Shown piece after piece: positions 46,579 through 54,172 of a stretch of DNA of 56,668 nt. The notes beneath the pieces are model-generated. The model saw only the letters and a list, made by a program, of their open reading frames with translations. It was not told where the DNA came from and did not search any database. Positions within the stretch are counted from its first letter, which is position 1, and each line of letters starts with the position of its first letter. This stretch comes from UBA947 sp031550975 (GTDB lineage Bacteria; Cyanobacteriota; Vampirovibrionia; Gastranaerophilales; Gastranaerophilaceae). A program made the position numbers and the translations under genes. Location of the stretch: positions 1 to 56,668 of the forward strand of contig JAVBOC010000002.1 of assembly GCA_031550975.1 (NCBI GenBank), read 5' to 3'.

Positions 46579-49431
46579 TTACAAAATATCGAGTGGATCA
46601 ACATCAACTGTGAGCTTGATATCGCGCGGCATGTTGATTTTGTTGATAAAACTTGAGATAAAATTATGCCCTTTTTCACCGAGTTTATTTTTGATTAAAA
46701 TCTGAAACCGATATTGACTGTTAATTCGCTCAATCACGCATGACGTCGGCCCCAAAACCTCCAGCCGCTCTGAAATCCCGTATTTATCAATCATGGTACC
46801 CAGTCGCAAAGCGATTTCTTGGGCAGATTTTTCGGCACGGAAAGGGTTTTCACCACTCACAATCAGACGCACAATTTGGCTAAACGGCGGGTAATCAAAC
46901 TCCTCACGCGCAGCGATTTCAGTATTGTAAAATTCGGTGTAATTCTGCATCCGCGCACTCTCCAGCGCATAATAATCAGGGTTGTAGGTTTGGAAAATAA
47001 CGCTTCCGCTAAATTCCCCGCGGCCTGCGCGTCCTGCAACTTGAGTCAGCAACTGGAAGCCGCGCTCAGAGGCTCTAAAATCAGGCAGGTTAAAACTGGC
47101 ATCAGCTGAAATAACTCCAACTAGGGTTACGTTAGGGTTATCCAAACCTTTTGCAATCATTTGTGTGCCGACTAAAATATCGATTTCGCCTTCACTAAAT
47201 CGTTCTAAGAGTCTTATGTGTTCCCCTTTTTTGACCAAAATATCGCTGTCGATACGTTCTACTGCTTTTTCAGGGTAGAGTTCTTTGATTAATTGTTCAA
47301 TTTTTTGGGTGCCTGTGCCGCTATTGCGCATGGCATCCGAGCCACAGCTTGGGCAAACATCAGGGAAATACGAAATTTGGTTACAATAATGGCATTTTAG
47401 ATGTCCTTCTTTTGCATGGAAAATCATCGGGATGGCGCAGTTCGGGCATTCCACAACGTGGCCGCATGCCTGACACTGGGTATAAGTCGAAAATCCGCGG
47501 CGATTGATTAATAAAATAACCTGTTGATTTTTTTCCAGTGTTTCAGTAATCGCTGTCTGCAAGGGTTTTGAAATAACGCTGCGATAAGCCGCTCGGCTGT
47601 GTTCACACATATTTATAACCGATACCGGCGGAATTTTGGCGTTGTTATAACGGTTTTTGAGTTCAAATAAGTTTTCAGAGTTGATTGCTCTGTAATAAAC
47701 CGAAATATCCGGTGTCGCCGACCCCAAGAGCAGCGGGCAATTGTGGAACTCTGCCAGCTTTTGCGCAACGACCTTAGCATCATATCTTGGCGCAGGACTG
47801 GTTTGCTTATAAGCCCCTTCGTGTTCCTCGTCAATGATAATAAGTCCAATATTAGAAAGCGGTGCAAACACAGCCGAGCGCGCGCCCGCCAAAATCTTGA
47901 TCTCATTTCTTTTTTCAGTATCTTTGGTATTCGTGTAACGCGACTTTATTGGCTGCAGTAGCTTTTGCCAAACATCATAACGCTCACCGTCAGAAATACT
48001 GCTGTGCCAAATCGCAACTTCTTGAGTGCCGAATTTTTTAGCCAAACGCTTGGTCAGTTGTGATGCGAGCGCGATTTCAGGTGCTAAGAACAAAACATTT
48101 TTACCCGCTTTTATCGTATCGTCAATAAGTTTAAAATAGACCTCTGTTTTGCCTGATGCTGTGACCCCATGTAGCAAAATAGTTGGGCAACATTGTCCCA
48201 CTCCTGCGGGGGGACCGCCATCTTTGATGGCGAGGGGGGGTGTTTTGATATTGTCCTTATAAGGCAACCGCTCAAGAACATTCCAAATATATTCCAAAAC
48301 CCCATTTATATTATCAAAGACTTGATTATTCCAAATTCGTAGTACTTCAAACCCCTGGCTCTTAATAAATTCGTCTCTTTTTTTGTCATGTGCAATTTGT
48401 TCTAAATCGCCATGTCCGCTACCATCAAGCTCTACAACAAGTCTTTTTTCAAGACATACAAAATCCGCGATGTACTTCCCTATCGGATGCTGACGCCTAA
48501 ACTTGAGACCATCCACTTGGCGGCGCCTTATGTTTTGCCATAACAAAACTTCAGCATCAGTCATTCTTTTGCGCAGTTCCTGCGCAGTGTATATCGCATG
48601 CACAGTATTTTTATGCTCGGCTATTGAGTAATTTACCCCCCCTCGAAATCCGAGATTTCGGTCCCCCCGCAGGGGTGGGACAATTGCATTAAATATTTTT
48701 TGTTTTATTTCCTCATAAACTTTTTGTTGTTCGCCCGATAATTCAAACAGCGGTTCTTTCTCGGTGATGTGCAGAATATCAAGTGGATTACGGTAAAGTT
48801 CCTCACTCGTTAGTTTCACGCACCCGAGTGCCTCAAGTTTTTTGACTGTTGCGCGGGTCGTTTTAGCTATTTTTTCAAACTCAATTAAAGGCATTTTACC
48901 CGTGTCTTTGAGCATCTCCAACACCTGAATCTGACGTTTTGTAGCTCCTGTGGAGTTTCTCTTAGAAACTCTTACGTCGCTATGTTGAGTTCGCTTTTGC
49001 TCCGCCGACTGGTCGTCGCCGTGTGCAAAGCTCCACTCCGGCTCACGCATTGTCGCGCCTTCAGTCGTCACAAACTCAATCGCCTGCTCGGTTTTAGAAG
49101 CCTTTTCAATCAGTTTCATCGGAATTGCAGCGTTCAAGACCGTTACCAAGTCGCAGCAATAGTAGTTTGCAACCCACTCAAGCAGTTTCAAATAATCAAT
49201 CGAAAACAGTGGGGTTTCATCCAAAATTTTGCTGATTTTTTTGACCTTAAAATCACCCGGCAGATAATCCGAAAACCCCACGCAAAAAGCATTGACCAAA
49301 CCCTGACGTCCAAAAGGCACCAAAATTGGCTGTCCGATTTGAATTTTGTCTTTCATTTCATCAGGAATCAGATAGCTAAACGTCTTAACCCCAAGACCTT
49401 TAATGTTTACTAATGCAAGTGCATACTTCAT
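46579..49431 (-). CDS. priA: Primosomal replication helicase PriA carrying an in-frame DUF559 endonuclease insertion
   Basis: PriA restarts stalled replication forks. The DNA-binding N-terminus (LVPFGRQGLVNAFCVGF) and the helicase core are present: LLHGVTASGKTE Walker A, IIDEEHEGAYKQ, SATPD, and the zinc cysteines in CQACGHVVECPNC and CHYC/CPSCG, then TQMIAKGLDNPNV and QVAGRAGRGE. At 950 residues it is about 200 longer than normal. Residues about 250-414 are a full DUF559 nuclease domain flanked by inverted repeats, placed just before Walker A. Residues about 123-163 are another foreign stretch encoded by palindromic DNA. Without both the length would be about 745. The frame is open throughout, so the protein may still work. 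Confidence 0.93.
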   Translation of the reverse strand: MKYALALVNIKGLGVKTFSYLIPDEMKDKIQIGQPILVPFGRQGLVNAFCVGFSDYLPGDFKVKKISKILDETPLFSIDYLKLLEWVANYYCCDLVTVLNAAIPMKLIEKASKTEQAIEFVTTEGATMREPEWSFAHGDDQSAEQKRTQHSDVRVSKRNSTGATKRQIQVLEMLKDTGKMPLIEFEKIAKTTRATVKKLEALGCVKLTSEELYRNPLDILHITEKEPLFELSGEQQKVYEEIKQKIFNAIVPPLRGDRNLGFRGGVNYSIAEHKNTVHAIYTAQELRKRMTDAEVLLWQNIRRRQVDGLKFRRQHPIGKYIADFVCLEKRLVVELDGSGHGDLEQIAHDKKRDEFIKSQGFEVLRIWNNQVFDNINGVLEYIWNVLERLPYKDNIKTPPLAIKDGGPPAGVGQCCPTILLHGVTASGKTEVYFKLIDDTIKAGKNVLFLAPEIALASQLTKRLAKKFGTQEVAIWHSSISDGERYDVWQKLLQPIKSRYTNTKDTEKRNEIKILAGARSAVFAPLSNIGLIIIDEEHEGAYKQTSPAPRYDAKVVAQKLAEFHNCPLLLGSATPDISVYYRAINSENLFELKNRYNNAKIPPVSVINMCEHSRAAYRSVISKPLQTAITETLEKNQQVILLINRRGFSTYTQCQACGHVVECPNCAIPMIFHAKEGHLKCHYCNQISYFPDVCPSCGSDAMRNSGTGTQKIEQLIKELYPEKAVERIDSDILVKKGEHIRLLERFSEGEIDILVGTQMIAKGLDNPNVTLVGVISADASFNLPDFRASERGFQLLTQVAGRAGRGEFSGSVIFQTYNPDYYALESARMQNYTEFYNTEIAAREEFDYPPFSQIVRLIVSGENPFRAEKSAQEIALRLGTMIDKYGISERLEVLGPTSCVIERINSQYRFQILIKNKLGEKGHNFISSFINKINMPRDIKLTVDVDPLDIL
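48192..48684 (-). mobile_element. Inverted-repeat-bounded DUF559 endonuclease element inserted in priA
   Basis: The two ends read inward as ATTGTCCCACTCCTGCGGGG and ATTGTCCCACCCCTGCGGGG; each continues with GGACCG, its own small hairpin (CGCCATC/GATGGCG or CGAAATC/GATTTCG) and a run of seven G. Inside, on the priA strand, lies a DUF559 domain: YTAQELRKRMTDAEVLLWQNIRRRQ, then FRRQHPIGKYIADFVC, VVELDGSGH and GFEVLRIWNNQVF. These are the conserved points of the Vsr/PD-(D/E)XK-like family. No stop codon occurs, so the element is translated as part of PriA. I cannot see a clear target duplication. Confidence 0.85.
48951..49036 (-). repeat. Palindromic element in frame in the N-terminal part of priA
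   Basis: GAGTTTCT and AGAAACTC form a perfect 8-bp hairpin with a three-base loop, and TGGAG near 48951 pairs with CTCCA near 49031. The encoded Ser/Arg/Gln-rich peptide interrupts a linker before ATKRQIQVLEML. Confidence 0.55.
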
Positions 49432-49441
49432 GGCTTACGCC

Positions 49442-49526
49442 GTTGAAGGGTTGAAAGGTTGAAGGGTTGAAAGGTTGTTTATAACAAAACCATTCAACTA
49501 TTCAACTATTCAACTATTCAACTAAC
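49442..49526 (+). repeat. Octanucleotide arrays in inverted arrangement
   Basis: Four GTTGAARG units (49442-49473) are followed by a 15-20 base spacer and four TTCAACTA units (49493-49524). The arms are partly complementary, so the whole can form a long imperfect hairpin between priA and the p15 gene. Confidence 0.88.
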
Positions 49527-49757
49527 CTACTCCTCCATAAATTCTTTTTTCGCTTCAGCGATAGCTTCTTCTAAAATATCAAGTTGTTCAGGCGCGAAAG
49601 TTACGCCTTTCTTCGTTGGAAGCCATGTTGCACCATCATCTGTGGTGTAAAATATTCTCAAATTAAAATAGCTTCTGCCTTTATATTCGCTAATCGCGAT
49701 TTGCAGTTGCTCTGTGTCACTTCTTTGAATCGATGCTAATAATTTTCCCTCTGCCAT
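49527..49757 (-). CDS. PC4/p15 family (YdbC-like) ssDNA-binding protein
   Basis: This 76-residue protein matches the bacterial PC4/p15 family: residues 1-65 hold the four-stranded sheet (LLASIQRSDTEQLQIAISEYKGRSYFNLRIFY, then DGATWLPTKKGVTFAPEQLDIL) and the last 20 are an acidic helix. These proteins bind single-stranded DNA as dimers. It starts 53 bases from dapB on the opposite strand, and AAGGAGAAGA lies just before its ATG. Its position after priA could reflect a replication-linked role, but an octamer repeat separates them. Confidence 0.9.
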   Translation of the reverse strand: MAEGKLLASIQRSDTEQLQIAISEYKGRSYFNLRIFYTTDDGATWLPTKKGVTFAPEQLDILEEAIAEAKKEFMEE

Positions 49758-49809
49758 GTTCTCTTCTCCTTTTCTTGTTTATGCTATCATATCACAAAAA
49801 GGAGAAGTC

Positions 49810-50556
49810 ATGATAAAAGTTGCGGTATGCGGAGCGTTAGGGAAAATGGGAAAAGAAGTCGTAGAGGCTGTTTTGGCCGATAGCAAAACTGAACTTGCGG
49901 CAAAAATAGATATCATGGGCGGAGATTATAAATCCATCGAAGAAGCTTCTAAAGCTGTCGCGATTGATGTTTTGGTAGATTTTACTCAACCTGCATCGAT
50001 TTATGAGAACGCAAAATTCTGTTTGAACAACAGGATAAAAATCGTAATCGGAACAACCGGACTAACAGACGCACAAGTCGCAGAATTAGAGCAACTTTCC
50101 GAAGCAAAAAACACAGGCTGCTTTATTGCTCCAAACTTTACGACAGGTGCATTGCTGATGATGAAATTTGCACAAGAAGCGGCAAAATATTTTGAGAACG
50201 CTGAAATCATTGAACTTCACCATAACCAAAAAAAAGACGCACCGTCAGGTACAGCGATTAAAACCGCTCAACTCATGGCTGAATCAAGCGCTAATTTGGC
50301 TTCCGGCAATTGCGCCGAGGAGGAGTTAATCAAAGGTTCACGCGGCGGGGTGGCTAATTCAAACATTCACATACATTCAGTGAGAATGCCGGGTTATATG
50401 GCATCTCAAGAGGTCTTGTTCGGCGCAATGGGACAGATTTTGTCAATCCGCCACGACTCAGTGGACAGAAAGTGTTACATGCCGGGCGTTTTAATGGCAG
50501 TCAAACACGTTGTCGATAAAAACGATTTTGTATACGGTCTAGAAAACATAATGTAG
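49810..50556 (+). CDS. dapB: 4-hydroxy-tetrahydrodipicolinate reductase
   Basis: DapB reduces hydroxy-tetrahydrodipicolinate in lysine and diaminopimelate synthesis. The Rossmann motif is VAVCGALGKMGKEVVEAV (3-20). VLVDFTQPAS, VIGTTGLTDAQ and APNFTTGALLMMKFA follow, and the catalytic ELHHNQKKDAPSGTA with His and Lys is near residue 135-149. The start at 49810 follows AAAAGGAGAAG. It is followed by a structured non-coding region and then asd, another gene of the same pathway. The upstream TGC-TATCAT at about 49775 is a likely promoter. Confidence 0.96.
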   Translation: MIKVAVCGALGKMGKEVVEAVLADSKTELAAKIDIMGGDYKSIEEASKAVAIDVLVDFTQPASIYENAKFCLNNRIKIVIGTTGLTDAQVAELEQLSEAKNTGCFIAPNFTTGALLMMKFAQEAAKYFENAEIIELHHNQKKDAPSGTAIKTAQLMAESSANLASGNCAEEELIKGSRGGVANSNIHIHSVRMPGYMASQEVLFGAMGQILSIRHDSVDRKCYMPGVLMAVKHVVDKNDFVYGLENIM

Positions 50557-50574
50557 CGGATTTGCCTTCTTTGG

Positions 50575-50770
50575 TCGTTGAGCCAGGGGCGAAACGTACC
50601 AAATGGCCTCACGATTCAGCCAAAATTATGACAGCAAGTCAATACAAGTAAATAGTGAGATGATAGGGTGTAAGCCCGTAAGTTGGAGGGAAACGTTGAG
50701 TTTGCCGACGACTCCAATAATCCGAGCGGAAACATGATGCGGCAAAAGCCGAACCATAATGCTTACACTA
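50575..50770 (+). ncRNA. Putative structured RNA between dapB and asd
   Basis: This is the longest gap in the window (387 bases). GTGTAAGC (50668-50675) and GCTTACAC (50761-50768) are perfect complements enclosing TTGGAG with CTCCAA and AAAC with GTTT. Upstream, CGTTGAGCCA and TGGCCTCACG nearly pair. No ORF is credible. Position before asd in a lysine-pathway context invites the idea of a riboswitch, but I cannot match it to the lysine or another known class. No terminator is seen before asd. Confidence 0.4.
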
Positions 50771-50798
50771 TAACAATAAACCTTAATAACTTCCCTTG

Positions 50799-50816
50799 AC
50801 CTTTATATAAAGTATT
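50799..50816 (+). repeat. 18-bp repeat centred on CTTTATATAAAG, copy 2
   Basis: ACCTTTATATAAAGTATT is identical to 17103-17120. TTGAC directly precedes the palindrome here. Confidence 0.5.
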
Positions 50817-50905
50817 TTTTGGGTGCGTTTGCCCGCAAGGTTGGTTTTTCTTTACCATTTGTTACAAAAAGATGAAAAAGTGCCGATATATAAATGTTTT
50901 TGTTC

Positions 50906-50911
50906 TATAAT
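50906..50911 (+). promoter_or_regulatory. -10 box of asd
   Basis: A perfect TATAAT lies 33 bases before the asd ATG. No -35 box is clear. AGAGAG precedes the start codon. Confidence 0.5.
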
Positions 50912-50943
50912 TTATCTTGAGATTACAGAAAGAGAGTTGAAAG

Positions 50944-51960
50944 ATGAACAGACCGAATATAGCAATTTTAGGCGCAACCGGAGTCGTAGGACGCGAAATC
51001 ACAAAGATAGTTGATGAATTAAAAATCCCGTTTAATGAAATAAAGTTTTTGTCGAGCGCAAGAAGCGCAGGCTCAGAAATTGAGTTCCAAGGTAAGAAAT
51101 ATATTGTTGAAGAATGCACCCCTGAATCTTTCAATGGCGTAAATATTGTTATGGCATCCGCTGGCGGCGGCACAAGCCAAAAATTCGCACCGGAAGCGGC
51201 AAAACGCGGCTGTGTTTTTATTGACAACTCAAGTGCATTTAGGATGGATAAAGATGTTCCGCTGGTTATCGCTGGAGTTAACGACGAAGATTTGCGCTCT
51301 CACAAAGGAATTATTGCGAACCCAAATTGCTCGACTTCACAATTGATGTTGGTTTTAAAGCCACTTCACGAAAAAGCAAAAATTAAAAGAATGATAGTTT
51401 CGACTTATCAATCAGTTTCAGGCGCAGGGATTGCTGCAATAAACGAACTTCGCGAAGACACCGAAGCGAATTTAGCCGGCAAACCTTTTGAGAACAAAGT
51501 TTTCAAAAAACCGATTTCGTTTAACGTAATCCCGCAAATTGACGTGTTCTGTGAAAATGGTTACACAAAAGAGGAGATGAAAGTTGATTTAGAAACTAAA
51601 AAAATTCTTCATTTGCCTGCTGAAACTCCAATTTCGTGTACAGCGGTTCGCGTGCCGGTTTATGTAGGTCACTCTGAAGCAGTTGATATTGAGTTTGAAA
51701 ACAAAATCACACCGGACGAAGTTCGCGAAATTTTGAAAAAATCTTACGGTATTGAAGTTATCGACAACCCCGATAATTTCGAATACCCTACCACACGTGA
51801 CGCTGCAGGCGTTGACCCGGTTTTTGTGGGCAGAATCCGCAAATGCAACGCGTTTGATAACGGGATTGCTCTTTGGTGCGTGGCTGATAACTTAAGAATC
51901 GGCGCAGCATTAAACACCGTTCGTATCGCAGCAAAAGTTATTGAAATGGGGCTTTGCTAG
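50944..51960 (+). CDS. asd: Aspartate-semialdehyde dehydrogenase
   Basis: Asd reduces aspartyl phosphate to aspartate semialdehyde for lysine, methionine and threonine synthesis. The NADP-binding GATGVVGREI is at residues 10-19, the catalytic Cys129 lies in IANPNCSTSQL, and TYQSVSGAG and VPVYVGHSEAV (catalytic His) follow. The length of 338 residues is normal. It is about 390 bases downstream of dapB on the same strand and has its own -10 box. A terminator follows 20 bases after the stop. Confidence 0.97.
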   Translation: MNRPNIAILGATGVVGREITKIVDELKIPFNEIKFLSSARSAGSEIEFQGKKYIVEECTPESFNGVNIVMASAGGGTSQKFAPEAAKRGCVFIDNSSAFRMDKDVPLVIAGVNDEDLRSHKGIIANPNCSTSQLMLVLKPLHEKAKIKRMIVSTYQSVSGAGIAAINELREDTEANLAGKPFENKVFKKPISFNVIPQIDVFCENGYTKEEMKVDLETKKILHLPAETPISCTAVRVPVYVGHSEAVDIEFENKITPDEVREILKKSYGIEVIDNPDNFEYPTTRDAAGVDPVFVGRIRKCNAFDNGIALWCVADNLRIGAALNTVRIAAKVIEMGLC

Positions 51961-51979
51961 ACATCAAATTTAATAACAG

Positions 51980-52005
51980 AAAAAGGCTCTTTTTTGAGCC
52001 TTTTG
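51980..52005 (+). terminator. Intrinsic terminator of asd
   Basis: AAAAGGCTC pairs with GAGCCTTTT around a T-rich loop. Confidence 0.88.
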
Positions 52006-52017
52006 TATTTTATTAAA

Positions 52018-52383
52018 TTAAGCTTTTGCATCCAAATCGATTATACCTTGAACTTCTTCAAAAGACTTCGTTCTATAATCTGCTCCGAGCTGTTTACCAC
52101 CTGCTAATGTTTCTATCTTTTTATAATTAAGACCATGGGCATCTTTGAATTCATCACAGAAGATCAATCCAATTTTCCCTTTGCAATCACTCACAAATTG
52201 AGCAAACATCCCGAAAGCATCCTGTTTGGTTAACATACGTACGGTATCCTCTCTTGCTGCTTCATTGCCACCCTTTACCACCAATGCCTTATATATGCTG
52301 CCAAAATTCATATCCTTTTTGTAATTATTTTGTACTGCATAGTTCTGGCCAACCGCATAATTTGTTTTTTGAATTTGCATCAT
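52018..52383 (-). CDS. Unknown small protein with Phe-Gly N-terminal motif
   Basis: The 121 residues begin with a Gln/Asn/Tyr-rich stretch and KKDMNFGSIYKALVVKG, a Phe-Gly motif like that in other unknown proteins here. The rest is a small alpha/beta domain with AAREDTVRMLTKQDAFGMFAQFV and KIGLIFCDEFKDAHGLNY. There is no signal peptide and no family I know. AAAGGAG precedes the first of two adjacent ATG codons. It is convergent with asd and divergent from the hldE-like gene. Confidence 0.65.
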   Translation of the reverse strand: MMQIQKTNYAVGQNYAVQNNYKKDMNFGSIYKALVVKGGNEAAREDTVRMLTKQDAFGMFAQFVSDCKGKIGLIFCDEFKDAHGLNYKKIETLAGGKQLGADYRTKSFEEVQGIIDLDAKA

Positions 52384-52486
52384 TAACTCCTTTTATTTAC
52401 ATTGTTAAATTGTTCACATATCTAAAGCATTATGAAAATAAAAATTGCCTTTTGTGTTTACAAAACTTATAATAATCGTGTTTTTA

Positions 52487-52495
52487 TGTTAAAAT
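52487..52495 (+). promoter_or_regulatory. Extended -10 promoter of the hldE-like gene, leaderless
   Basis: TGT-TAAAAT, then six bases and the ATG at 52502. No Shine-Dalgarno is present. Confidence 0.65.
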
Positions 52496-52501
52496 CTTCG
52501 T

Positions 52502-52969
52502 ATGTTAGTTGCAAGAGATAAGATTAAAGAATTAGTCGAAAGACTTCACAGCGAGGGCAAAACCGTTGTTACAACCAACGGATGTTTTGATATTCTTCAC
52601 GCTGGGCATGTAAAATACCTCGAAAAAACCGCCGAATTTGCTGATAAAACAATCGTTCTGTTAAATTCTGACAAATCTATAAGAAGTATTAAGGGGGAAG
52701 GACGCCCTATTAATAATGAAATCGACCGCGCGATTGTTTTAGGTGCTTTAAAATATGTCGATTATGTGGTACTATTTGACGAAGACAGTCCGGCGGCATT
52801 GCTGGAAGAAATCAAGCCTGATGTTCACACAAAAGGCGCAGATTACACAACAGAAACACTGCCTGAGGCAGACATAATTATAAAAAATGGCGGCAGATTA
52901 GAGTTTATTGAATTTGTCGAGGGAAAATCAACAACAAATACGCTTAAAGCAATAAACGAAAAACACTAA
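52502..52969 (+). CDS. ADP-heptose synthase-type nucleotidyltransferase (HldE C-terminal domain, RfaE2)
   Basis: The 155-residue protein has the nucleotidyltransferase HxGH motif in TTNGCFDILHAGHVKYLE (about 24-41) and the VLLNSDKSIRSIKGEGRPI and KPDVHTKGADY segments of RfaE domain II. It would activate heptose-1-phosphate with ATP to ADP-heptose for the inner core of lipopolysaccharide. The kinase half of HldE is not fused and not in the window. Its position directly before lpxD-lpxC-fabZ fits lipopolysaccharide synthesis. It probably uses a leaderless start. Confidence 0.92.
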   Translation: MLVARDKIKELVERLHSEGKTVVTTNGCFDILHAGHVKYLEKTAEFADKTIVLLNSDKSIRSIKGEGRPINNEIDRAIVLGALKYVDYVVLFDEDSPAALLEEIKPDVHTKGADYTTETLPEADIIIKNGGRLEFIEFVEGKSTTNTLKAINEKH

Positions 52970-53010
52970 ACGGTAAGCCGTCCAACAAAATGAAAAAGGA
53001 GTATGAACAA

Positions 53011-54102
53011 ATGAAAACTTTCACAGTTGATGAAATTACAACTATTACAGGCGGGATGTTAACAAAAATTCAGGATGTGAAAATTTCGCAGATTGCTCCG
53101 CCGCTTTTGGCCGATGAAAACACTCTTGCATTGGCTCTTGGCGAAGAAGAGATTGAAAACCTTGCTAAATCACGCGCAAAAGCTGCTCTTGTGCCGTTGG
53201 GTGTAAATATTGAAGGACTTACAACGATTGAAGTTGAGCGTCCGCGTTTAGCTATGATGAAATTATTGAACTTGTTCTACACAGAACCTGAAGTTAACGA
53301 AGGCGTTCACCCGAGCGCAATCGTTCATGAAACGGCAAAACTTGGTGAAAACGTTAAAATCGGGCCGAACGTTGTAATTGGACGCAACACAATCATCGGC
53401 GACGGTACAAAAATTATCGCAAACGCTTACATCGGAAGCGGTGTTAAAACAGGCAAAAACTGCTTCTTCCACCCTGGTATCAACATCGGTGACAGAGTAA
53501 TTTTAGGAGACAACATCGTTCTTCAACATGGAGTTTCTCTAGGCGCTGACGGGTTCAGCTTTGTTACAGAAAACCCTGATAATATTGAACAAGCGCGTAA
53601 AGACGGCACAATTAAAGAAGAAAACATTGAACAAAAAATCTTCAAAATCCCGTCAGTCGGTTCAGTTGTAATCGGTAACAACGTTGAAATCGGTGCTAAC
53701 ACTGCAATCGACCGTGGAACGCTTGAGAACACAATCATCGGCGACAACACAAAAATCGACGACCTTGTTATGATCGGTCACAACTGCAAAGTCGGTAAAG
53801 GCTGCCTTATCGTATCTCAAGTAGGTATCGCAGGAAGCTGTGTCATCGGAGACCGTGTTGTGATCGCAGGCCAAGCAGGACTCGCAGACCACATTAGCAT
53901 CGGTTCAGACTCAATTGTTGGGGCAAAAACAGGGGTTTCAAAAAGCTTCCCTGAAAAATCAATCATTTTTGGTATCCCAGCGATGCCTCGTAAAGACTTC
54001 ATTAAACAACTGAAGTTGATGAAAGACGCTGGCGAAATGGTGACAAAATTCAAAAAATACGAACCGGTATTGAAAGAATTTGAAGCAAATTTAGAAAGTT
54101 AG
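53011..54102 (+). CDS. lpxD: UDP-3-O-(3-hydroxyacyl)glucosamine N-acyltransferase
   Basis: LpxD adds the N-linked hydroxyacyl chain in lipid A synthesis. An N-terminal uridine-binding domain (1-98) is followed by a left-handed beta-helix of hexapeptide repeats (IGPNVVIGRNTIIGDG and many more) with the catalytic His257 in MIGHNCKVG, and a C-terminal helix. The length of 363 residues is slightly long. I start at 53011 because GGAG lies nine bases upstream; the seven-residue extension at 52990 covers this site. lpxC follows after a repeat of 70 bases. Confidence 0.95.
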   Translation: MKTFTVDEITTITGGMLTKIQDVKISQIAPPLLADENTLALALGEEEIENLAKSRAKAALVPLGVNIEGLTTIEVERPRLAMMKLLNLFYTEPEVNEGVHPSAIVHETAKLGENVKIGPNVVIGRNTIIGDGTKIIANAYIGSGVKTGKNCFFHPGINIGDRVILGDNIVLQHGVSLGADGFSFVTENPDNIEQARKDGTIKEENIEQKIFKIPSVGSVVIGNNVEIGANTAIDRGTLENTIIGDNTKIDDLVMIGHNCKVGKGCLIVSQVGIAGSCVIGDRVVIAGQAGLADHISIGSDSIVGAKTGVSKSFPEKSIIFGIPAMPRKDFIKQLKLMKDAGEMVTKFKKYEPVLKEFEANLES

Positions 54103-54103
54103 T

Positions 54104-54166
54104 GAATAAGTAAATAGAGAAATAAGATAACAGATACAGCAATGTCACTTATTCACCTATTCCCGA
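54104..54166 (+). repeat. Octanucleotide-type array between lpxD and lpxC
   Basis: AGTGAATA, AGTAAATA and GAGAAATA follow each other as degenerate eight-base units, and CACTTATT with CACCTATT lie on the right as their inverse. The arrangement resembles the array at 49442 but with a different unit. Confidence 0.55.
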
Positions 54167-54172
54167 TAAATT

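Noticed and set aside
48192..48684. Intein in PriA
   Set aside because: No splicing motifs or Cys/Ser/Thr junction pattern; the domain is DUF559 and the borders are inverted repeats.
49442..49526. CRISPR array
   Set aside because: Units are eight bases long without spacers; no cas gene is near.
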